This document shows positions 56,168 to 64,000 of a stretch of 64,000 nucleotides of DNA, piece by piece. The position numbers were made by a program, and so were the translations under genes. The notes beneath the pieces were generated by a model that saw only the letters and a program-made list of their open reading frames with translations, did no database searches and was not told the origin of the DNA. How positions within the stretch are numbered: the first letter of the stretch is position 1; each line of letters opens with the position of its first letter. Source of the DNA: Triplophysa rosa (Eukaryota; Chordata; Actinopteri; Cypriniformes; Nemacheilidae); contig NC_079899.1 of assembly GCF_024868665.1 (NCBI RefSeq), positions 2,034,035 through 2,098,034 on the forward strand, read 5' to 3'.

Positions 56168-57922
56168 ACATGTGAGGTTGAAAAGTCCATATCATCATCA
56201 TCTCTCTCTAAATAAACTGTGTGTCAAAATGTGGCACGTGACCTTTAAAAAACTCAGATCACTAATTATAGTGTGTTTTGTTTAAAGCCTTGTCAGGTTT
56301 ATGACGGTGTATGGGGTTTAGAGGCCCCCTACTGGCCACAAGAGATTGAATCTGCACATTTACTTCACATCAGGAACAGCACAGCCAGTCAGGGATTGTA
56401 CAATAATGTCAAACATTGTCTATGTTGATGCATCTTATTTCTGCTTAAAATCATCTGATGATGTGACGTAATGTTGTCTTAGAGTGCACGTGGGCAATTC
56501 CGTGAAAATGTCAACCTTACCACGAAAAAATTAAGTTTTTACCAGCGGTTTTGACTATGGCAACAGCACAGATTTTAACATTTGGTGGTTCAAATACCCA
56601 TGTGAGATCTCTCCTCAAATTTGTAAAGCATTTGTTTTATTTTTAGTGCATGATTTTTCATATTCAGGTAAGTGCCATTTTCAGGATTGTCACATCCATA
56701 ACGCTACATATTCCTCATAAATGGACACATGAAAATGAATATAAAGTAACTATTTATTTGCTATAAAGAGGCATCCCTTCTCCATTCATTGGGTATTATT
56801 GCTTCAGGTTTGTGCATTTTATTTTATAGAAATCCTACAAAGTTGATCGTCTCCCAAAAACCGTATATATAAATATATAATTAAAATTATAATGTCTATT
56901 TATTTTTTTCAACAGTTTTTGCCATCCCTCTATCTACCAGAATACTTTGACATAAAAAATAAATTAAACTCCTTTGGACATGAGTTCTTTTCTCGTGGGG
57001 AAGGGGCGCCATCAGTCAAGCTCGTGTAGGGCACCAAATGGTCTAGGACCGCCCCTGCAGATGGTTCAATATAATCGTAACAAATTCATTCTCTGAGCAT
57101 TTTTATGTCACGTCCATAATGCAAAATGTCACGTCCATAACGCTAGAATTGCCTACATGTGACTTGTGTCATGACAGACAAGTTGACTTTTGGTCTCCTG
57201 AAAAAACAATCTCAACTCAAAAAGAAACAAAATAAAATACCTTTGTGTATAGGCCCACGATTGTGTTTTGTCTTAAAATGATGATGTTTAATGTCACCAT
57301 AAGGTGATTGTTGGAGTATTTGAATTTGTGAATGATATGAAATGTAACAAGACTGAATCCTCATGGAATGTGAACGGTTCATGTTTTTGGTGTATATGTG
57401 GGTGAGTGTTGGAACTTCTAGTTTCTCAGAGATTAACTGAATTATTTAGTTTTAACAGTTAATTCTCTTGTTTGAAACTAAAAGATAGAAAAGAAATCAT
57501 AAATGTCAAGAGGCCTTCAAGTACACTGCACTTGTTAATTTGAACATAGTTACTCATTTTTGTACCTTGTGTTTAAATTAAACTAGAACATTGGTGTATT
57601 TTCATAAAACAACCCTAAAACAACCGATTGGACAATTTTATTCCAAAATCATTTTTTAATAAAAATGGGGTTTTTAAACACAGCAGTACTTGGCTACTTT
57701 TCCTAGGCTTGATTCAGCAATGTTAAGTGGTTGAAAAATGCACTCATTCTTTCCTTTGTGGACGAATTGGTCCAGCCATTGGAAAATAACTACATTTCAG
57801 GGCATTTTTTTGTTTGTCCAATAAACAAAAACTCCAACGCAATGCAGAACATTCATACACAGATATAAAGGGATGAGTACATCCTCAATGTGGCCGGCAC
57901 ACACACACACACACGCACACAC

Positions 57923-57999
<77 letters not shown>

Positions 58000-58320
58000 C
58001 ACACTTCAATGTGAAAGTGGTTCCAGCTAAATGCTAGATGGTTCCAGACAAAACATTTCTACTGCTATTTGTCAGATTTGTCTGTAAGCACATGACATCT
58101 TTGCACAATTTTAACTATATTTTTTCTGTGCCATTGTTTTGTTGCAATATGCACACCAGTAATGTTTTTTTCTAATGCATTTTCATAAAAGCGACTAAAA
58201 TATCCTAAATGAACTAAAACATACAGTTGTCCGGGTTTAAGCTAAACCCATGAAACTGAGACAAAGTTTGCTATAACATTTTTGTTTATAGATTTCAGCC
58301 AATATACAGCTAGTGAGCAG
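56168..58320. other. flvcr2-NLR intergenic DNA, repeats
   Basis: No gene is seen. About 56500-57150 contains phrases of the type GTCACGTCCATAACGC (56689, 57107, 57128). The interval 56998-57058 is a MITE fragment with GGGGCGCC and CCGCCCCTG ends. A CA microsatellite follows at 57899-58004, then a partial family A MITE at 58125-58258. Confidence 0.5.
57899..58004. repeat. (CA)n/(CACG)n microsatellite
   Basis: About 106 bp of uninterrupted CA repeats with CG-containing variants (GCAC four to six times in a row at 57969-57988). Likely polymorphic in length. Confidence 0.95.
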
Positions 58321-58437
58321 GGGCGGACTGCGAATAAAAAGTGGCCCCGGACTTCTTCGGCAGGAGCGGCCCTCTGTTCATTACGTCGGACATGAGGGTG
58401 TAGTCCCGGTATGCCAGATGGCCTGTCCACCCCTGCC
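58319..58437. mobile_element. 119-bp hAT-like MITE
   Basis: The ends CAGGGGCGGACTG and TGGCCTGTCCACCCCTG are imperfect inverted repeats. The 8-bp flanks CTAGTGAG and CCAGTGAG differ at one base, as expected for a hAT target-site duplication. It is non-coding. Confidence 0.7.
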
Positions 58438-58855
58438 AGTGAGTATACTAGCCTTGTAGTGGCCATTCATGTTTTTGCTGTTTTTATGCCATCAGATGTA
58501 ACTAAAAGCAAAAGTATAACTTATTATGTGTTTTAATTACTGATATGAAGCTTTTTATAAAAATCTTTCTAAAGTAAAATGAACATAACATTTTTTATTT
58601 TTCATTTAAGCGTTTTAGACGTAAATAAAATATACAATAAAAGAACACAAAATAAATGTACGATTTAAGTGCCTTTAAATATATTAAAAACAAATCAAAT
58701 CAGTGTGACATTGCTTTAAAATTGAACAAATTTGTTCACAAAGGTCACAAAAATATAACAATAAGGTCACATAAAACACTGACCATTGGGATATCAGTGA
58801 TGTTATAAATGTTTAATTTGTCACACTATTAAGCATTACATTATTAAATAAATTA

Positions 58856-59718
58856 CAAACCCGATTCCAAAAAAGTTGGGACACTGTACAAATTGTGAAT
58901 AAAAACAGAATGCAATGATGTGGAAGTTTCAAATTTCAATATTTTATTCAGAATACAACATAGATGACATATCAAATGTTTAAACTGAGAGAATGTATCA
59001 TTTTAAGGGAAAAATAAGTTGATTTTAAATTTCATGGCATCAACACATCTCAAAAAAGTTGGGACAAGGCCATGTTTACCACTGTGTGGCATCCCCTCTT
59101 CTTTTTATAACAGTCTGCAAACGTCTGGGGACTGAGGAGACAAGTTGCTCAAGTTTAGGAATAGGAATGTTGTCCCATTCTTGTCTAATACAGGCTTCTA
59201 GTTGCTCGACTGTCTTAGGTCTTCTTTGTCGCATCTTCCTCTTTATGATGCGCCAAATGTTTTCTATGGGTGAAAGATCTGGACTGCAGGCTGGCNAAAC
59301 TCCTTTCTGATATTGCTCCACTATTTTTCGCCGCAGCATTGGGGGAATTGGTGATCCTCTGCCCATCTTGACTTCTGAGAGACACTGCCACTCTGAGAGG
59401 CTCTTTTTATACCCAATCATGTTGCCAATTGACCTAATAAGTTGCAAATTGGTCCTCCAGCTGTTCCTTATATTTACATTTAACTTTTCCGGCCTCTTAT
59501 TGCTACCTGTCCCAACTTTTTTGGAATGCGTAGCTCTCATGAAATCCAAAATGAGCCAATATTTGGCATGACATTTCAAAATGTCTCACTTTCAACATTT
59601 GATATGTTATCTATATTCTATTGTGAATAAAATATAAGTTTATGAGATTCGTAAATTATTGCATTCCTTTTTTATTCGCAATTTGTACAGTGTCCCAACT
59701 TTTTTGGAATCGGGTTTG
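58856..59718 (-). mobile_element. Tc1/mariner-type transposon, internally deleted at an N
   Basis: Perfectly inverted ends, CAAACCCGATTCCAAAAAAG at the left and its complement at the right, are flanked by TA on both sides (58854-58855 and 59719-59720), the target duplication of this superfamily. Subterminal repeats extend more than 50 bp. The transposase reads on the minus strand. The middle is missing at a single N (59296). Confidence 0.9.
59076..59400 (-). pseudogene. Tc1/mariner transposase, two ends joined at an unknown base
   Basis: The N-terminal piece reads MGRGSPIPPMLRRKIVEQY and stops at the N at 59296. The C-terminal piece resumes with PACSPDLSPIENIWRIIKRK, which holds the second catalytic Asp and the third acidic residue of the DDE triad. 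The DNA-binding domain and the first catalytic Asp, roughly 250 codons, are absent. The frame happens to stay open across the N. Confidence 0.8.
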
Positions 59719-59720
59719 TA

Positions 59721-60951
59721 TATAAATACTTATAATAACAGGGTTTTTCATATATTTGCTCATTTAACCACTAGATGAAGCAACTTGTTTTACTCCTGAA
59801 TTTAAACTCAGATTATTTTACTATTATCTAAAATAGAAAAAAACACGAATAGCCCAGATTTTATTTTGTTTGTTATATGTAACACAGCTCTCTGGGATAC
59901 TCGATTCTGATTGGTCAATTGCTGCACATGGTAGTTTCTGTCAATATTCAATTTATAGCCTGAACAGATGTGTAATTCATACTCTGTTAAGGGAATATTT
60001 TTTTAAATAAACACTTTACCAAAAAAGTACAATTTTATTTAAGTCTGTCAACCCCTGCGGGAGTCCAACACAAAAACATAACAGAATAACATTTATGAAT
60101 CACTTGTTTAATATTCGTAGGCAGTTTTCATAGCCACATAACAAACTGAATCAAAGAAACAGAGGTTATATGAAATTGTTGCATAAAATGTATCACATCT
60201 GCTGATACGTCTATGTAATGCACAAGGAAGTATAAAAATCATATAGTAGATAATAAGAAACTGGCAAGATGTAAACATAGGCCTATTGTTCACATGAGCA
60301 TACATAAGAAATAAAAAAGTAAAATGACCACAGTCTGGATAACCTGCTCATTGTCTAAAACAGATGTCAATCAAACTCATCAAACATTATCCCATAACAC
60401 ATTTTTTATTTCAGATGTTATAAAAGAATAACTTCATAAATTTGTGGTTTACAGTGAATTTATAACAGCTAAGAGGTGGTGTTAGGAACAATGCAAAGTT
60501 ATAACCCCCAAAATGACACAGATATTTACTTAAAAATATGGTAACAATATTACACAAAATATTTTTATTTTGCTTTTATAAAATGGTCATTCCATAAACG
60601 TGAGGTTTTCATAAAATAACACAGAAAATAAACTGTAATGATATTAATAAAGCAAGTCTCATGAAGTTGTGGTTTACAGTGAATTTAGAACAGATAAGAG
60701 GTTTTGTTGGACTTGGACACAACACAGAAACTCCCTTAACTGTTCTAAATTCACTGTAAACCACAACTTCACACAACTTATTTCTTTCATAAAACAATTA
60801 CTTCACATACATGAAAATGTTTCATAAAATAAACACAGTGACACAAATGTAATGATGTTGATATAAAATATGACTCTTGACTCATGCAGTACTGCTGTCA
60901 TGTGTTCACAGGTGTGTGTTTCTGAAATTATTTACAACATGACTCAACCAA
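59721..60951. other. AT-rich 3' flank of the NLR gene
   Basis: No gene is seen. At about 60430-60470 and 60660-60780 a phrase TTGTGGTTTACAGTGAATTT recurs, and it is also present inverted (AATTCACTGTAAACCACAAC at 60747-60766), so part of this is a short inverted-repeat element. The NLR 3' UTR would lie here. Confidence 0.45.
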
Positions 60952-61896
60952 TCAGATCCAAAGATCAGAACCATCTGTTTTATAATCACACAGAGACACT
61001 GAGGAGTCCTCAAACACAGTAAATCCAGCACAGAGCGGTTCAGTGAATGTTGTGTAGAATGTGTGCAAGTGTGTGAGTGTGTGTGTGTCAGAGACGCTGT
61101 AGAAGGACAGAGTGCCGGCCGACTCGTCCACATACACTCCTGCTCTCTTACACACAACTGAAGAGACATTAATGACTGTATCTTTACTATTGTGACGTGC
61201 AGTGAATGTGTTATCAGAGCAGATCAGAATCCATGATTTATCATTGAGTCCAAACACACTGTCACGACTCCTTCCTTTCCTGCTGATGCTTTTATATGAC
61301 ACTGATATATGAACAACTGATTCGCTCCATTCAGCCTCCCAGTAACAGCGTCCAGTCAGACTCTGTCTACACAACACCTGAGGACGATGATCAAATCTAT
61401 CTGGATGATCAGGATACGACTGACGCCCTCTCACACCTGTGATATTTCTGTTCTCTTCAGACAGTTTGAGTTCAGTGTTTGCTGTGTTTGGATCCAGTGT
61501 GAGATCACAGGCATCTGAACACAAGAACAGACATTTATAACACAACAAAACAACAATCACTAAATCAATCTACGTGTGTGTGTAGACTAAGACTTACACT
61601 TGTGTAGTCCTGCTGTAATTCTTCTCTCTCCTCCATGACTCACACTACACACACACACACACACATTAAACACAGAAACATGAAGTGACATTCTGCTGGT
61701 GTGTGTATGTTGTGTGTCCTACTTGAGTGTGTTGAGTGTGTAGTTTGGATCATTGAGTCTATCAGAGAGCAGCTGAAGTGCTGAGTGTTGTGGGTGATTG
61801 TAGCTCAGATCCAGCTCTCTCAGGTGTGACGGGTTTGAACTCAGAGCTGAAGCCAAATAACAACAACCTTCATCTGTCACCATACAACCTGATAAC
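60952..61896 (-). CDS. fish NLRC3-like NLR, C-terminal LRR and B30.2 exons (partial)
   Basis: Three exons in phase on the minus strand: 61896-61723 (174 bp, one LRR cassette with LRELDLSYNHPQHSALQLLS), 61644-61598 (47-bp linker, VSHGGERRITAGLHK) and 61514-60952 (B30.2/PRY-SPRY, starting YACDLTLDPNTANTELKLSE after splicing). The 174-bp LRR exon and this exact linker-to-B30.2 arrangement are hallmarks of the expanded fish NLR-C innate immune family. The B30.2 domain runs to a stop at 60952 and is intact. No FISNA or NACHT exon is found upstream before 64000; that stretch is LINE and DIRS sequence. Either the gene continues beyond the window or this is a truncated copy. Confidence 0.85.
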
Positions 61897-62149
61897 CTGC
61901 AAACACACACATCAACATGTCAACACACTCTTTAGTTAGTCTCTGTCGGTTTCATATAATAATGATTTTTATACCTCAAAATCGGTGTTATACCCCAGGG
62001 TGGTAAAGCCTGCTACAGACTGTAAGATTTCAGGGATCTTGTAAGATCATGTCAGGTCACACTCCATGACATGGATCTAATAAACTCGGGTACGACATGC
62101 ATGTAGACTGTATGATGATGACACCTGCTTAGTCGTATTCTATGGTAAA

Positions 62150-62735
62150 TGTCATCAGGGGGGCACAAATACAGCAACATGAATCATGCTTCAACTCCGC
62201 CATAGTCGGTCCTAAGCCCGGTTGACAAAGGCGGTTGGGCGAGGGGCCAGCAACCTCTCCCTGGTGAGCTGCTGCTGTTTTCAGGACAAGAGTTAGACGG
62301 TGCCCCACACACTGAAGGAGTGACCCTAATATCGTCGAGGACAGCCCAGGGAGGGTTACTTGGGTGAGATGCACATGGCAAATGGATAATGATGGCCTCC
62401 TTCCACACAAAGATGAGGACCAACCTGGACTTGATTCAGTGCTACGCCCCAACAAACGATAGCGATGAGACAAAGAAGGATGACTTCTATAGCAGACTAA
62501 TGACCATCATACAAGATTGAGCTAAAAGAAATATCATCATTGTTATAGATGACTTTAACGTCAAGATTGACAGAGACAACAGGAGATATGAGCAGATCAT
62601 GGGACCAGGGTTTAGGCAAGATGAATGACAATGGGGAATGATTCGTCAACTTGTGTGCCAAAAGTAATTTGGTCATCGGAGGGAGCTTGTTCCAGCACAG
62701 AAGGATACATAAGGCAACCTGGGTATCACCAGATC
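62150..62735 (+). pseudogene. LINE endonuclease (APE-type) fragment
   Basis: The plus-strand translation of about 62425-62730 reads LIQCYAPTNDSDETKKDDFY, then IIIVIDDFNVKID, then LVIGGSLFQHRRIHKATWVS. This is the apurinic-type endonuclease of an RTE/CR1-like non-LTR element. The catalytic GDFN is changed to DDFN, and there is an in-frame stop after IIQD and a further frameshift. It is cut off by the DIRS element that starts at about 62735. Confidence 0.65.
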
Positions 62736-64000
62736 TGTTGACAGAAAACATCTTGGTTACGCCTGTAACCTCTGTTCCCTGATGGAGGGAACGAGACATT
62801 GTGTCGACAGAATGGGGTTTGACTTGAGAACCTATCATCTTCTGACTAACTTTGAAAAGGCCAATGAAATTGGCGAATGAAATTTGCATGCCGGTCTCCA
62901 CCCCGGACATCCGGGTATAAAAGGAAAACGGCGTGCTGCATTCATTCACCTTTTGTGCTGAGGAGCCTGAGAGCATCTCTCGACTGCTGCAGCGGGGGGC
63001 AAGCGTTGTGGCATGAAGGACACAACGTCTCGTTACCACCATCAGGGAACAGAGGTTCCAGACGTAGCCGAGATGTTCCCTTTCTGTCGGTCTCTCGACG
63101 TTGTGTCGACAGAATGGGGTCCTATTGAAAACGCCACGGCACTGTGCCGCGTCACAATCTCTAGCAAAGCGATGCTGATTGGCCTGGGCGTGTCAGACAT
63201 GAGTGATAGCGCAAAATTGTAACCGTCCAGTGGATAGGTAGAGGGTCCCAGAGCTTTGGAAAAGGTGGGATGCCCCTGCCACCGGCCGTCACGGGCGGAG
63301 TCCTTCTTTCTCTAACGGCGAGAAGCCGCCGGCACCGTAAGGGCCACTGGGGAAGCGCTATTTCCTCACTGAGGAAATGCTCTACGGAGACCACTTCCTG
63401 CCGTAGGGAGGAGTTTAGTGGAGACACCAACATGGTCTCGCCGACAGGGGAGAACTCATGAGAGGAATGTGCAGACTGAAGGGAGTACCGCGAGGTGGAG
63501 GTCCACCTAGGGGAGGTGGGCGAAGAAGGGAGGCAGAATAGCACTGTTGGTCCATGCAAGACTCGGGCTGACACCGGTTCCATGCGAAGGCTGTAGAACC
63601 TTGAGAAGGTATTGGGCATAGCCCAACCCGCAGCTCTGCATATGTCTGCCAGAGAGGCACCCTGGGCCAGTGCCCACGTGGAGGCTACACCCCGGGTAGA
63701 GTGTGCCCTCACTGCCAGCAGGCACGGGTGATCTTGGGACTGGTACGCCGTGGTGACGGCGTCAACGATCCAGTGCGTTAATCTCTGTTTGAAAAAGCCC
63801 TCCCCTTTTGCTGACCTCCAAAATAGACAAAGAGCTGCTCAGAGCTCCTGAAGCTCTGCGTGCGGTCCAAGTAGAGGCGCAGTGCGCGTACAGGATCAAA
63901 ACGGATGGGGTTGGGTCTTCCTTCCCAGTGGGGAGTGCCTGCAAGTTCACCACCTGGTCCCGAAAGAGAGTGGTGGGAACTTTGGGCACGTAGGTCTCAG
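62735..64000 (-). mobile_element. second DIRS-like element, inverted, runs off the window
   Basis: The terminal repeat (about 62737-63000) is homologous to the ends of the copy at 2.5-6.4 kb, sharing TTGGCGAATGAAATTTGCAT. An adjacent internal complementary region lies at about 63080-63118 (CTGTCGGTCTCTCGACGTTG). The minus-strand tracts then match the 3' part of copy 1 up to the recombinase. The element lies in reverse orientation and its 5' part is outside the window. Confidence 0.8.
63570..64000 (-). pseudogene. DIRS tyrosine recombinase, partial, frameshifted
   Basis: The frames 63989-63762 (MPKVPTTLFRDQVVNLQALP) and 63712-63570 (AHSTRGVASTWALAQGASLA to RFYSLRMEP) are parts of one recombinase separated by a frameshift. 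This copy keeps the catalytic HxxR (AHSTRG) and the Tyr of RFYSL, which copy 1 lacks in part. Its N-terminal portion is beyond the window end. Confidence 0.75.

Noticed and set aside
57797..58009. 70-codon Cys/Val-rich frame
   Set aside because: It is the translation of the CA microsatellite.

Overview
The window is AT-rich nuclear DNA from a ray-finned fish. The repeat families look cypriniform (zebrafish/carp-like), but I cannot name the species. The evidence is GT-AG multi-exon genes with vertebrate orthology, fish-type NLR exons (a 174-bp LRR cassette plus B30.2), DIRS tyrosine-recombinase retroelements and many Tc1, hAT and palindromic MITE copies.

Five complete protein-coding genes were rebuilt exon by exon, with reading phase checked across every junction. 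They are angel1 (+, 9980-16948, 10 coding exons, 732 aa), vash1 (-, 18884-23660, 7 exons, 377 aa), nek9 (-, 28798-38188, 23 exons, 927 aa), erg28 (+, 39451-40676, 4 coding exons, 143 aa) and flvcr2 (-, 42448-55965, 9 firm exons plus a proposed terminal exon, 477 aa). All five human orthologues lie in 14q24.3, so this is one conserved syntenic block. Two pairs are convergent (angel1/vash1 and erg28/flvcr2) and nek9/erg28 are divergent. At the right end, 60952-61896 holds the C-terminal three exons of a fish NLRC3-like NLR gene without its NACHT part.

Layout: 1-2.5 kb non-coding DNA with a 46-bp tandem repeat; 2.5-6.4 kb a decayed DIRS retroelement; 6.4-9.8 kb MITEs and a LINE remnant; 9.9-17.6 kb angel1; 17.7-24.2 kb vash1; 24.2-28.7 kb a transposon graveyard with unusual repeated short phrases; 28.8-38.6 kb nek9; 39.1-41.2 kb erg28; 41.3-56.1 kb flvcr2, whose last intron holds Tc1 and hAT copies; 56.2-60.9 kb repeats and a Tc1 element; 61-62 kb the NLR tail; 62.1-64 kb a LINE fragment invaded by a second DIRS copy that runs off the window.

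The genes do unrelated housekeeping or vascular jobs: mRNA-associated phosphatase/nuclease-fold protein, tubulin detyrosination, mitotic kinase, sterol C4-demethylation scaffold, and choline/heme-type transporter. They are not an operon or a system. The most unusual material is in the mobile elements.
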